The notes beneath the pieces were generated by a model that had not been told where the DNA came from, ran no database searches, and was given only the letters and a program-made list of their open reading frames with translations. A stretch of DNA of 64,000 nucleotides from Patagioenas fasciata (taxonomy: Eukaryota > Chordata > Aves > Columbiformes > Columbidae). Both the position numbers and the translations under genes were made by a program. The stretch is taken from assembly GCF_037038585.1 (NCBI RefSeq), contig NC_092524.1, positions 69,960,552-70,024,551 on the forward strand, given 5' to 3'. Positions 1 to 10,978 of the stretch are shown piece after piece. Within the stretch, counting starts at the first letter, position 1. Every line of letters starts with the position of its first letter.

Positions 1-1310
1 CCATCTTCTTGAGTGGTTCTTCTCAGCTTCTTGCTGAAGATCTGAATTTCCATGGTGCTTTCACCCTTTTGCTTTTGTTTGTGACGTACAGTGAGGATCT
101 TGCGGGAGACATATGTGATCTCCTCATTCATGAACGCTTATGCTTGTCCTTGAATTATTAGAAAGTTGGTCAAGAGACGAGCTTGTCCCTGCCAGACCCT
201 GAGGGGCTTTCTGCTTCTCAAGCCAAACACGTGTTTGTATTCCAGGAGTGCAAAGGCAGACCCGAGCCAGATGCAGATCTGATATCAAACCACTGGAGCA
301 GAGAGCTGCTCTAGGAATATCTTTTCCAAACCAAGACCTGCATTTGTACACCATTTCCAGGATACGTGCATTACAAACAAATGTGATGGCCCAAAGTGGT
401 GCAAGAGTTACAGTGTCATTAAGTCTCCGCTAGCAGCAAAAGAAATTGCTGAAATGCTGTAAGAAGATAATGCTTCATTATGTTTGAAATTAATTGGTGT
501 CTTTAAGGAAGGCTATATTTTAGTTGTCTGAATCTGAAAGGGCGACTTGAAAGGTAACATCTCTTTGCTTTTTCCGTGACCTCAGCTGTGCTGTCTGTCT
601 GCTTAAATGCTGTCTCGGAAGGAAAAAAGGACCCACTTCTCAGATACGCTTCTCCTCATCCGAGGCATTTGAACTGAAATAATTAGTTCTGAGATAAGTG
701 CCCCGCGGGCCCTTTGGGGTGTCACGGTGCATAAGTCATCCTGGAAACCCTACCTGAAGAGCTAAAAATAGGGACAGTCGTGTGCTGCTTCTCGTTACAT
801 TTTCGATGAGATGAGAGTGGAAAACAGGCGTTGACTTCTCCTCGTCACTGGGTGTTATTCACACAGGTCTGAGCAGCTGGAGTTCTGCTCATCAAAAACT
901 GCAAAGACACCAAAAAAAAAGACCTAAGGAGAAGTTTTTGGAGGATTTCATAGAGAAGGAGAACAAGGGGACGTTGAAAGAAGTTTAGGAACATTGCTGA
1001 GGCAGGATGAAAAGAAAAAGACTTGGTGCGTTATTGAGGGTTAGGAGGAGCTGGAGGAAGGAATTGTGAGCAGATGTTTCAGGCTGACGTGGCAGCTCGG
1101 TGTTCTCTCTGATAGACGATCTCTTGGGAGCCACTAGACATGGCCATCATGGCTAACAAGCCAAGCCTTCCTTAGAGTGAATGCAACTGAGGTGTCACCC
1201 AGGTCCATAGCTCCAGGAGGGTGCTCACAGTCACCTCATCCAGCTGCTGGAGGGTGTCCCTTCTCCCCCTGGTCCATCTCTGCTGCCTTCCTGCTGTTTG
1301 CCTGGGCTGA
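1..1310. other. Unassigned intronic sequence
   Basis: No repeat family or exon recognised. It contains short A-runs near 912-920. The open frames at 124-433 are short, overlap on both strands and lack splice signals that would make a plausible exon. Confidence 0.5.
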
Positions 1311-1597
1311 TCATAGAATCATTTTGCTTGGTATAGACCCTCAAGTTCATCAAGTCCAACCTTGAACCCAACGCTAGCACTACCCCATGGCCCTGAGAAT
1401 CTCATTTATGTGTTCAACCCCTCCAGGGATGGTGACTCCAGCATTGCCCTGGGCAGCCTGTTCCAATGCCCCACAGCCCTTTGGGGAAGAAATTTTCCCT
1501 GGTATCCAATCTAAACCTCCCCTGGAAGAACTTGAGACCGTTTCCTCTTGTCCTATTACTTGTCACCTGGGAGCAGAGCCCAACTCCCTCCATCAGT
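1311..1597 (-). mobile_element. CR1 LINE 3' fragment, C-type
   Basis: Begins on the + strand with TCATAGAATCATTTTGCTTG, the reverse complement of a CR1 3' tail (ATTCTATGA motif). It continues into the block GGCAGCCTGTTCCAATGCCC and the CTTTGGGGAAGAAATTTTCC segment seen in nine other copies here (for example 6320, 23421, 39776). It is 5'-truncated, as is usual for CR1, and clearly diverged. Confidence 0.85.
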
Positions 1598-1777
1598 CTT
1601 GTGATTCCCTGGGATTCCCAGAGCCACCTGTGCTTCCCAAAATACCTTCTTACAAACTCATTCCACCTCCCATCCCTAAAGCATCTTGTGGAAGTGTCCA
1701 CTGGAACTTTTAATTCCCAGAGGATTTCCCTGATCACTGCAAACAAGGCTGAGAACATTCCCCTCTGCAATGGATTA

Positions 1778-1830
1778 ATTGTTGGTCTTGATCATTTTGA
1801 GGGTCTCTTCCAATCAGAATGATTCTATAG
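1778..1830 (+). mobile_element. CR1 LINE 3' tail stub
   Basis: A short + oriented piece, GATCATTTTGAGGGTCTCTT followed by CCAATCAGAATGATTCTATAG, the terminal CR1 segment. It faces the C-type copy at 1311-1597 with about 180 bp of other sequence between. It may be the end of a second insertion. Confidence 0.65.
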
Positions 1831-2374
1831 AAACCTTACGTTCAGAGGAATGGTTTCCAGATGGTACTTAGTTTCAAGTCTCCTCCTTTACCTTTGGACC
1901 TGAAAGTTGATTGTTAGGAGGTCTTCTGGTGCTTCTGTAAAGAAATGGAAAATAATAAATAGAAAAAAACCCAAACCAAACAAATCCCGTAACCCAAAAC
2001 AAAAACAGAATCCTGAAACAAACAAAAAAACTCAAACGAAACCAACCAACCAAGAAAAACCACTGTGAACACAGCCTTTCCCTGGTTTTGATGGTCTTAA
2101 ACCATCCTTACTATGGTGATGCTACTATAGAAGGAAAACATACATGCATGAAACAAAAAGAACAAAAAAAAACACTGACCAAACAAAAAAAACCCAAAGC
2201 CAGCAGTAAAATCAGCTTTGGGTGATGGAGAGCTGGGAATCAGGGTGATACGCCAACATTTCAGCGTCATGGTTTGCTGTTGTGGTGCATTCTCTCTCTC
2301 TTCATCTACTTGAAAGTCCCCACCTTACTGGCATTAAGTTCTTTGACCAGAGTTGTCCCCAGGGCTGTTTGAAG
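1831..2374. other. Unassigned sequence with an A/C-rich tract
   Basis: The + strand from about 1947 to 2060, and again from 2157 to 2200, is mainly A and C (AACCCAAACCAAACAAATCC type). No gene or repeat family was identified. The G/T-rich stretch at 49866-49972 is its compositional mirror. Confidence 0.5.
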
Positions 2375-2498
2375 AGTCCTCATAGTGGATGGTACCAGTG
2401 GTCCTGAGCTGCATCCCGGGCTCCCTGTGGAAACAAAGTCCTCATAGTGGACGGTACCACTGGTCCTGAGCTGCATCCCGGGCTCCCCATGGAAACAA
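2375..2498. repeat. 62-bp tandem duplication (two copies)
   Basis: Copy 1 is 2375-2436 and copy 2 is 2437-2498. Both begin AGTCCTCATAGTGGA and contain GGTCCTGAGCTGCATCCCGG. They differ at only a few positions (GATGGTACCAGTGG against GACGGTACCACTGG, CTGTGG against CCATGG), so the duplication is fairly young. Confidence 0.9.
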
Positions 2499-2684
2499 AC
2501 CACCTTGTTGATGAATTTATGAGTTTATGCCAGATCTTCTTGCAGCTGTTGGCTCAGTGATTCATATCCAGGAGATAAGGTTGTAACAACCTTTTTCTTC
2601 TTATGCTAGCTTTGTTGATTTTGCTGTTTAGATGACTTTCCCATAGCTGTACCAACCAGCAGATTTCTTGGCACTGGCTGGTGT

Positions 2685-2742
2685 ATCATAGAATCATTTC
2701 AGTTGGAAGAGACCTTCAGGTTCATTGAGTCCAACCATAACC
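2685..2742 (-). mobile_element. CR1 LINE 3' terminal stub, C-type
   Basis: ATCATAGAATCATTTCAGTT, then GGAAGAGACC and GAGTCCAACCATAACC: the last ~58 bp of a C-type CR1 in reverse orientation. The rest of the element is absent. Confidence 0.75.
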
Positions 2743-4741
2743 TAGATGCAGTCTGTTCCTCATGGTTTTCCATTTGCTGAATTCCCAGGCTGTAACTGAT
2801 ACAGTGATGGGATGGGAGCAGCAGGACCCCTATAGAATCATGGAGTCTTGCCTTGGTTCCTCTGCTTTCCCTCTTGTGAGGGAAGGTTTAGGAGGGAATG
2901 TTGCTCTGGCGATGTCTCTGCATTTATTAGAGGGAGGAAAGAATTCCTCGTTTTCACAGAAGAGAGAAAAATATTTCTTATCTATAAATATATTATATAA
3001 ATATACAATATTCATATTTATAAAATATATTTTTTTATCCAGTCAGTTTTCAAAAGGCATTTGCTGATGCTATTAAGGACCTCTGAGTATGAAGAGAAAT
3101 TTGATAATATCTAATATGATACCTTAATATTTTAAGATAAATATATATTATATACCTTAAATATTATTATGATATAGGCAATATAAATATAATATTTTAA
3201 GATAAATGTTATAGTAATATTTTAGGGGCAGGGAAATGCCTGCATGTGGTGGGCTGGCCGAGCTGGCTCAAGAGCATCACACAAGGGACAGGGAGGTTGG
3301 TTGGGGAGAAGAGGGTCGGGAATGTGTGGAGCAAACTGGGATGGGATGGGGATGCAGAGCAGAAGATGCTGTGGAAGGGAAAGGGCCGGGAGCAGCTGCT
3401 GAGCCCGGGCTGGCCACGGTGACCGTCCCCAAAATCAGGGTTGCTCCAGGGCTGCCTCATTCCGATTGCAAGAAGCCTCTGGCAATTATCTTCTGAGTCA
3501 TGGAAGATGTTTAATTAGCACAAGACTCATCAATTTATCATATGAGTGTGTACTTAAACACTCAGCTGGGATGGTCTGCTCCGTAGCTCGTAGGATTTGG
3601 GGAATGGAGGTATCCCAGGTTTGGCTCAGAGAGGTTATGAAATCCAGCAAAACTGCTTCTTTTCTCTTTCCTGTGCAGTCTCTGCCTCTCCCATGGGGGA
3701 GAGCAAACCTCCCTGCTTCACAAGCTGTGGAACAAGTTCTTTTCTCCCCTCCAAGGCAAGTCCCTAGGATCATCTCAAATAGCGGGCTGATAATTGCCCA
3801 CAACTATTAATCTACTGAGAAAAAGCATTAATAGTGGAAATCTCAATGTTTTGTTTACCCTTCAGTTTCTCATGAATGCTGATTAGAAAAGATGATTTTT
3901 ATGGATATTTTGTAGAAAATAATTTGCCAGTGCTGATAATTTAATCCACAGATTAAATGTGACCCATTTCTCTCAGTGTCATTATTTCACCTCAGGTATT
4001 TATAACCTAAAGTCCTTTCTCTATTGTACTGCGCTTCAAATCCTGGGAGGATTATGTGTAATTATGTGACAGATGCATGGGAAAAGCTAAAAGTATTGAT
4101 TTTACATTATTTATTTTACCTGCTGAGGAGTTTTACCTTCTCTCTTTAAGATGCAATGAGGAGAGGAGGTTTTTCTGCTGTTCTGAAGCCCAAATGTCCA
4201 ATTCCTATTGGATGTTACCTGTGCAAAAAGTCCCTGTGAGCTACTATTTAATGTCTTCAGCCCTCAAGTAACTCAGTAGTAATGTGCAAGGCTGCTATTA
4301 AGAACAAATCACTCAAATTATAATCCTGTAAATCCTGCTAAAAGCTTTTTTTTTCCCTTTACTCTTAGTATTTTTTCCTGTAAATGACATGGTGTTGTTC
4401 TCTATAAAGTTTGACTTCAGGAGTATTGGGAAGATATTTGATATTAGACCCATATCAATAATGACATGAAGGTGCATTTTCCCCCCCCAATGTGTTAACT
4501 TATTGCCCTTAGTTTGGTTTATTTTAAGGAAATGAGCAATTTCAGAAAAAGTGAAGCTTGATATTTAAGGTATCAACGCAAGTCATTCCCTCTGGAGAGA
4601 GCGAGAGCGGTCAATACTTTGGACTTTGGCCTGAACATTGGTGGGTGCAAAACGGCTCAGATTTTGTGGGAAATGGCACAGTTCCGAAAGACTGTTTTCT
4701 GATCAGATAGTCAGTAGACTGTGAGCATATCTATAAATACG
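2743..4741. other. Unassigned intronic sequence
   Basis: Holds the AT-rich block described separately (2985-3225) and a C-run at 4483-4490. The G-rich segment 3230-3440 is unlike the AT-rich DNA before it but contains no recognisable gene. Overlapping 80-110 aa frames on both strands here look like chance. Confidence 0.45.
2985..3225. repeat. AT-rich low-complexity block with an internal direct repeat
   Basis: Nearly all A and T. TAATATTTTAAGATAAAT occurs at about 3125-3142 and again at 3190-3207, offset by 65 bp, so part of the block arose by tandem duplication. The sequence can fold back on itself in many registers. Confidence 0.75.
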
Positions 4742-5223
4742 GGCCCCTCAGCTCCAGAAGGACAGGGAACTGCTGGAGAGAGTCCAGCGCAGCCACCAAG
4801 ATGCTGAAGGGAGTGGAGCATCTCCCGTGTGAGGAAAGGCTGAGGGAGCTGGGGCTCTGGAGCTGGAGAAGAGGAGACTGAGGGGGGACTCATGCATGGG
4901 GATCAATATGGAAAGGGTGAGTGTCAGGAGGATGGAGCCAGGCTCTTCTGGGTGACAACCAGTGACAGGACAAGGGGCAATGGGTGCAAACTGGAATACA
5001 GGAGGTTCCACTTGAATATGAGAAGAAACTTGTTCCTGGTGAGGGTGTCAGAGCCTGGCCCAGGCTGCCCAGGGAGGTTGTGGAGTCTCCTTCTCTGCAG
5101 CCATTCAAACCCGCCTGGACACCTTCCTGTGGAACCTCAGCTGGGTGTTCCTGCTCCATGGGGGGATTGCACTGGATGAGCTTCCCAGGGCCCTTCAACT
5201 CCTCACATTCTGGGATTCTGTGA
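4742..5223 (+). mobile_element. CR1 LINE 3' fragment, A-type
   Basis: Runs from GCCCCTCAGCTCCAGAAGG to CATTCTGGGATTCTGTGA. On the + strand it carries remnants of the C-terminal end of CR1 ORF2 (LERVQ, then RTRGNG, then REVVESPSL), in shifting frames with stops, followed by the 3' UTR. It belongs to the sub-class with TTGTTCCTGGTG at about 5030-5041. 5'-truncated and not functional. Confidence 0.9.
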
Positions 5224-6319
5224 TGGGGCCAGGCCTAAAATGCTGTTACAATGACTGAGATGTCACCCACAGTTGTTTGCCACTCTTCTCCCTTTGTATC
5301 TTTGCGGTTATGCCATATTTTTTTTAAGCTTAATCCCTTTATTGTGCATGATGTGGAATACGCTGCCCTATCCTTCAGCACGTGAGCTGTTCTGGCGTTG
5401 TGCAGTTGTTTGTCGTTAATCTCAACTGCGTTCTTGTTTTATGGACTTTATGCAGTTAACTGTGTTGGTTGGTTGTGTGGTTTTAATTTTCCCTGACAGA
5501 TTAACAGCCCCTTTCTTTCCAAAGCTCTGCTCTGGCTTCTCTGCAGATCTGTTTGAAGCTATACAACCACCATTTTGACTTACGCTCCAGCTTTAACAGT
5601 GAAATACTAAACAAGGACTAAACTTGCTGACTCTTGCTGCTTGCAAAGCCACGAGTATGGAACAGGCCTGTGTAAATGTGAACATATTTGCGATTATTTG
5701 GCATGGCATTTAGCATAGAACAAAAATGTTTCCATAAGTCCATTGTTTCCAATAGCATGATAATTACTGTTTTCTCTAAATGGATCTGCTTTGCATTGAT
5801 TCTACAAATATTTCTTACTAAGCAATGCTGGTAATTTCTAGAAAAAATTCTGTGTTTTCTGGCAAATGCTTATTTTTGATGATGAAATCAAAGTTTGTTT
5901 GTGTATGTAGGTCTGGCGTGGCATCCATCAGTGAGGATGAAGAGGACAGGAACGTTATTTATGGCATTTACCCAACCATGGAGAAGCATTCGTGTCACTC
6001 AGACCTAATTTCCTCCTTCTAGGAGGTTGCAAGATTAGCTGCCAAAGCTAAATTCACTGAGACGCTGAACTTAGATTATTAGAAGCTATTTGACCCAGAG
6101 CTAAATATCACTCTAATTAAAAAGTGATCCCTGCAGCCTGACATACGGGAAGGCTTAAGGACTCCCAGCTCTCATGGGCAGGAGTAGCTGATGGGGAACG
6201 GTCACTGGGGGGAATTAGCGTTAATGTTGTGATGAAGGCTGCCAGTGACTGAGTTTACCACCAATTACCATGGTGGTGAGATGGTCTGGAAACAAATTTC
6301 AGTGCACAGTGATGAACTG
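5224..6319. other. Unassigned intronic sequence
   Basis: About 1.1 kb of AT-leaning sequence with no repeat, exon or RNA gene that I can recognise. Confidence 0.5.
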
Positions 6320-6588
6320 TAGAATCATTTTGGTTGGTAAAGAGCTTTAAGATCATCAGGTCCAACCATTCACCACCTCTAACCCACATCCCTGAGAACC
6401 TCATGTCCGTCTGTCCAACTCTCCAGGGATGGTGACTCCAGCACTGCCTTGGGCAGCCTGTTCCAATGCCCCACAGCCCTTTGGGGAAGAAATTGTTCCC
6501 AGATCCAACCTCAACCTCCCATGGCGCAACTTGAGGCCGTTTCCTCTCATCTTATCTCTTACTCTTTGGGAGAAGAGGAAGCTGATCC
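6320..6588 (-). mobile_element. CR1 LINE 3' fragment, C-type
   Basis: TAGAATCATTTTGGTTGG, then GGTCCAACCATTCACC, GGGCAGCCTGTTCCAATGCC and the TTTGGGGAAGAAATTGTTCC block. Colinear with 57523-57810 and antiparallel to 39776-40055. ORFs across it in both strands are by-products of the repeat. Confidence 0.85.
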
Positions 6589-7682
6589 ATTGGTTGTGGT
6601 TTGTAGGTGCTGTTGTTCCTCTGTCCACGCTCAGTGGCTAAAACTGGCTGGTAAACTGGAGCGCAAAACCCAAAAGTGGCAGGCAGATAAAAAGCTTTCA
6701 GGGAAGCAGTTCAAGATCTTTGGATTCATCGATCTGGAAATGGATGTGCTGACTACGCTTTGTTTTAAGTAGTTATTACATGTCACAAACTTGGCTTTGA
6801 AGTATAACAAGTTAGGTTTTGTGTTCATGTTTTTTTCTAAGATCTCAAGATCTGTTCACTTCCCCTAATATTTCATTTTTCAGCTGTATTTGTATTATCT
6901 CTTTCCTTCAGATAATCCTGGTATCCATGTGTTTAAGTGTAGGCTTATTATATGTTAATATTTTGACCTGAATATAGGACTTCTCATTACCTACAGAGCT
7001 GTTGTTTCTTCACAGTTTCTTGCAGCTGTATATTTACAAACCTTTCCGTATTCTTCTAGCAGAAGGCAAATGCATTTGTAAAGGAGTAGCTGGTGTTTAT
7101 TTAATGTACGGTAAGCAAGGTCAGCTCTGTATGAGTTGATTTTCTTGAAACCCGATATGAGACACGGAAGATGCCACCACTGAAGGTGCTTCTTCCTCAA
7201 GGCTGCCCTTCCCTTCCTTGGTGTTTGTGGGTGTCACCAGGGCCACCTTCACAGCCCGGAGGAACAGAAGTGTCTCCTGGGCTCCTGTTCACCCTGCTGT
7301 CACCAGTCCCACATTGCAGCTTCCTGAAGCAATGATGAGACTCCTTAGAGGAACAGGGACCTCCTTATTAAGCTGTTTCTGGTGGATCATTGGAAACAGT
7401 CTTGCCTTTATTTCCTTTGCTTGGATTTTAGCGCTGTCACATGTTTTCATGGCTCCAACCCAAGACCTTTCTTGCATTGCAAAGATGGGTGAGCAGCTGC
7501 CTCTTCAGCCAATGTCAATGGCTTTCCTGAGGAGATTGCACGGATAATTTGTTCATTGTGGCCACACAAAAGCAAAGCTCTTCCTTCCATCCTCCATCAC
7601 TTCCTTGCCCTATCCAGCCCTCAGTGAGCCTCCTCACTTGACATGTGAGTAAGGGAATGTTACACCATTGTGGTGGGTCTTA
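6589..7682. other. Unassigned intronic sequence
   Basis: No recognisable repeat or exon. The 109-aa + frame at 7218-7547 shows no domain and has no family resemblance that I can see. Confidence 0.5.
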
Positions 7683-7870
7683 CCATAGAACGGTTTGGGT
7701 TGAAGGGACCTTCCCAGCTCCCCCAGTGCCCCTCCTGCCATGACAGGGACATCTTCACCAGCTCAGGTTGCTCAGAGCCCCGTCCAGCCTGGCCTGGGAT
7801 GTCTCCAGGGATGGTTCAGCCACCACCTCTCTGCCCAACCTGGGCCAGGCTCTCACCACCCTCTTCTTCA
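7683..7870 (-). mobile_element. CR1 LINE 3' fragment, B-type
   Basis: CCATAGAACGGTTTGGGTTG, then the B-type signature ACATCTTCACCAGCTCAGG, GCTCAGAGCCCCGTCCAGCC and GGTTCAGCCACCACCTCTC. It stops near 7870, before the ORF2-derived part seen at 10540-10978. Confidence 0.85.
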
Positions 7871-8632
7871 CTGTGCACCACCTGCCCTTGCTGCTTCATG
7901 GGGAAATCTATAGCGTCAATGTGAAGAAGCACAGCCCTGGCTTTGGGATGGAAGGATGAGCCGGGATGGTGTGAGCCAGCTCTGCCTCCTCCTCTCTGCA
8001 GAAACTGGGTGGCAACTTCGGCTCTCCAGATGCTGAAATTGCTGAAGGAGCAAGTGAGGTGTTTTCACTGGACCCATAAAATAAGATAATACGCATACAA
8101 ATTTTTCATTCGGGGCAAAAAAGAATGGAAGATTATTTTTATCACAGGTTTACCTTTCCAAGTGCTTAGTGAGTCATTAGAGTATCAATATTTCTATTCT
8201 TGTGTGTGTATATATAAATGTAAGATAAATTTCAGTTCACATAACAATTTTTTTTTTAAGATGTGATGCAACCAGTTGATTTCAGGTGGTTTTATAGGTG
8301 ACAAGCATCAGATAGGATTCTTTCATTCATCAGCCATTGCAGGAGTTTGAGGTAAATCATAGGACAGTTCTTTTTATCCCTGTTTTATCCTTTTTATCCC
8401 ATCTCCTATCTGCCGTGGTGTCTATAAAATAAGTAGGTGATCATTAGCATTTAAATAAGCAGTAGTGAGGATCTTGGGCTTTTTATCAGCAGAACAGGCA
8501 GGCGTGCAGAGCACCTGGGCTGAGGGCAGGATGCAACATCCAAGGCTGGGTTAAGGATGAGCTGTTCTGGCAAAACTAAATGTGTTGAGCTGGACTGGCT
8601 GGAGCCCTGTGGAAGTGGTCAGCAGTGTGGGG
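7871..8632. other. Unassigned intronic sequence
   Basis: AT-rich in the second half, with a short GTGTGTGTATATATA tract near 8200. Nothing else recognised. Confidence 0.5.
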
Positions 8633-9372
8633 AATCACAGAACCCCAGAATGTGAGGGGTTGGAAGAGCCCTGGAAAGCTCATCCAGTGCAATCCCCCCA
8701 TGGAGCAGGAACACCCAGCTGAGGTTCCACAGGAAGGTGTCCAGGCGGGTTTGAATGGCTGCAGAGAAGGAGACTCCACAACCTCCCTGGGCAGCCTGGG
8801 CCAGGCTCTGACACCCTCACCAGGAACAAGTTTCTTCTCCTCTTTCAGTGGAACCTCCTGTGTTCCAGTTTGCACCCACTGCCCCTTGTCCTGTCACTGG
8901 TTGTCACCCAGAAGAGCCTGGCTCCATCCTCCTGACACTGCCCCTTTCCATATTGATCCCCATGAATGAGTCCCCCCTCAGTCTCCTCTTCTCCAGCTCC
9001 AGAGCCCCAGCTCCCTCAGCCTTTCCTCACACGGGAGATGCTCCACTCCCTTCAGCATCTTGGTGGCTGCGCTGGACTCTCTCCAGCAGTTCCCTGTCCT
9101 TCTGGAACTGAGGGGCCACAGCTGGACACAAGATTCCAGGGGTGGTCTCCCCAGGGCAGAGCAGAGGGGCAGGAGAACCTCTCTGACCTACTGACCACCC
9201 CCTTCTAACCCACCCCAGGTACCATTGGCTTCCTGGCCACAAGGGCCCAGTGCTGGCTCATGCTCACCCTGCTGTCCCCAGGATCCCAGGTCTCTTTTCC
9301 CTACACTGCTCTCTAATAGATCGTTTCCCAACTTATACTGGAACCTGGGGTTGTTCCTACCCCAATGTGGTG
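8633..9372 (-). mobile_element. CR1 LINE 3' fragment, A-type, long copy
   Basis: One of the longest CR1 pieces here (~740 bp). The + strand starts AATCACAGAACCCCAGAATG (reverse of the 3' end). On the minus strand, remnants of ORF2 are readable: WGRNNPRFQYKLG, then DRELLERVQ, RTRGNG-like and REVVESPSL segments in broken frames. These match the C-terminal part of CR1 reverse-transcriptase polyprotein. Sub-class TTCCTGG, sharing that variant with 4742 and 40402. Confidence 0.92.
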
Positions 9373-9409
9373 AGTGAAATGAAACCTGTGTGAGCACCAG
9401 AAGTGGGGG

Positions 9410-9471
9410 AAAAAAAATTATACATTATATATATATATATATAATATATATACACACACACATATACACAC
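9410..9471. repeat. A-run, TA and CA microsatellite
   Basis: An A-run is followed by (TA)n with interruptions, then ACACACACAC and ATACACAC. It lies directly after the 5'-truncated end of the CR1 copy 8633-9372, so it is a likely length-polymorphic site. Confidence 0.9.
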
Positions 9472-10539
9472 TAATTGCTGCTATTGATCATGGGAGCTGG
9501 AAGAAAGTCTATTTGTCTGGAGTTGGCTGTCTGTACTCACAACAACACTAACCTTTTCTGACACATTATTATTAGCTGCCTGTTGTTTGAGGCCAGAAGA
9601 CTCGTCCCCCTGCAGGGCTGGGTTACAGCAGGTGGCACTGGGGTGGCAGCACAAGTGCCAGGTCCTGGGGACAGAGCAGGATGGTCCTGGCAAGGGGAGT
9701 GGTGGCTTTGGCAAGAGATTGTTGCCTGGATGGCTATGGAGAGCGGTGAAATCCCTGCATCCCTCTGCTCGCATCTCTCCCAGCCCTCAGACCGATGCAA
9801 TGGCTCCGGCACCACAAATTTTCAGCTTTAGAAATGAGGAGGAAACAAGTATTGAACTATATTGGTGAGCAAAAGGTGTTGCATCCTGCAAGAAGAGTCC
9901 TTAAAACGGGGGGTGGGGGGAGAAATCACATCCATACCTTAATTAAATCAAACAACCTCTCATTGACTTCACCCCACAAATGTTGAGCATACATGTGGTT
10001 TGCCCAAATAATCTTATGTAGAAAAAGCAAAACCAGGCCATGTCTGATAAGCCTCAGTTGTTTGAACACCTGGGCAGATGTCAATGGAGCTGTTTAAAAA
10101 TAAACAAAATATTCACCTTTTCAGTCTTGTTTGATTTAAACCGTTCAGCATGATGAATGTCTTAGGCTCAGCTGACGCTCTGAAAGTTGCTCAGTTGTCA
10201 ATAGTATTTTATAATTACTCCTCGTTGCTTGAAATGGGCTGGAATGGATAATCCCATTAGCAGTGGTTCCGTTTCAGTGCGTTGCTATTTAAATGGGAGC
10301 AGTGCCCCCTTCTGAGGCTGGAGGTGGTGGCAGAGGATGCAGCAAGTCCGCAGAGGAGGAAATCTGCGGCTTTTTTGTGAAGTTGTGCTGGTAATTGTCC
10401 CTGGCAGGCTGAATGTGGCTGGATCCCAGTGGGCTGGGAGCTGGATGGTGTCTGGATGTGTCTGGCAGCACTGCCGTGTGTCGCTGGGCAGAACCTGCGA
10501 GTTCTGCTGTGTGATGCTGACGCTCATCCTGGGCAGAAG
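9472..10539. other. Unassigned intronic sequence
   Basis: GC-richer at 9580-9800 and 10300-10540, with no domain in any frame. G-runs GGGGGGTGGGGGG near 9907-9920 could stack. Otherwise nothing recognised. Confidence 0.45.
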
Positions 10540-10978
10540 TCACAGAATCATGGAATAGTTTGGGTTGAAGGGACCTTCCAAGGTCACCCAGTGCCACCCC
10601 TGCCATGACAGGGACATCTTCACCAGCTCAGGTTGCTCAGAGCCCCGTCCAGCCTGGCCTGGGATGTCTCCAGGGATGGTTCAGCCACCACCTCTCTGGC
10701 CAACCTGGACCATGCTCTCACCACCCTCAGGGACAACAATTTCTTCTGAATCCCCCCTCCTTTAGTTTAAAACCATCACCCCTTGTCCTATCCCAACAGG
10801 CCCTGCTCAAAGTCTGTCCCAATCTTTCTTATCAGTGTCTTTTAAGTTCAGAAAGACCTCAATAAGGTCTCCCAGGAGCTTCTCAAGGCTGAAAACCCCA
10901 ACTTTCTCAGCCTGTGTTCCCAGTTCCACCCTCCGATCATCCCTTTTCTGGCCCCTCTCCAGCAGGTCAATGTCAAGT
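10540..10978 (-). mobile_element. CR1 LINE 3' fragment, B-type, long copy
   Basis: TCACAGAATCATGGAATAGT, then the B-type block (GACATCTTCACCAGCTCAGG), TTAGTTTAAAACCATCACCC, AAGGTCTCCCAGGAGCTTCT and CTCTCCAGCAGGTCAATGTC. This is the classic avian CR1 3' region and serves as the reference B copy for the shorter ones. Confidence 0.92.

Noticed and set aside
8633..9111. Recurrent ORFs on several strands ([49 protein letters not shown]) that look like a conserved protein family
   Set aside because: They recur only because the same A-type CR1 3' end is present about eight times. They lie in both sense and antisense frames of the repeat and include its 3' UTR.
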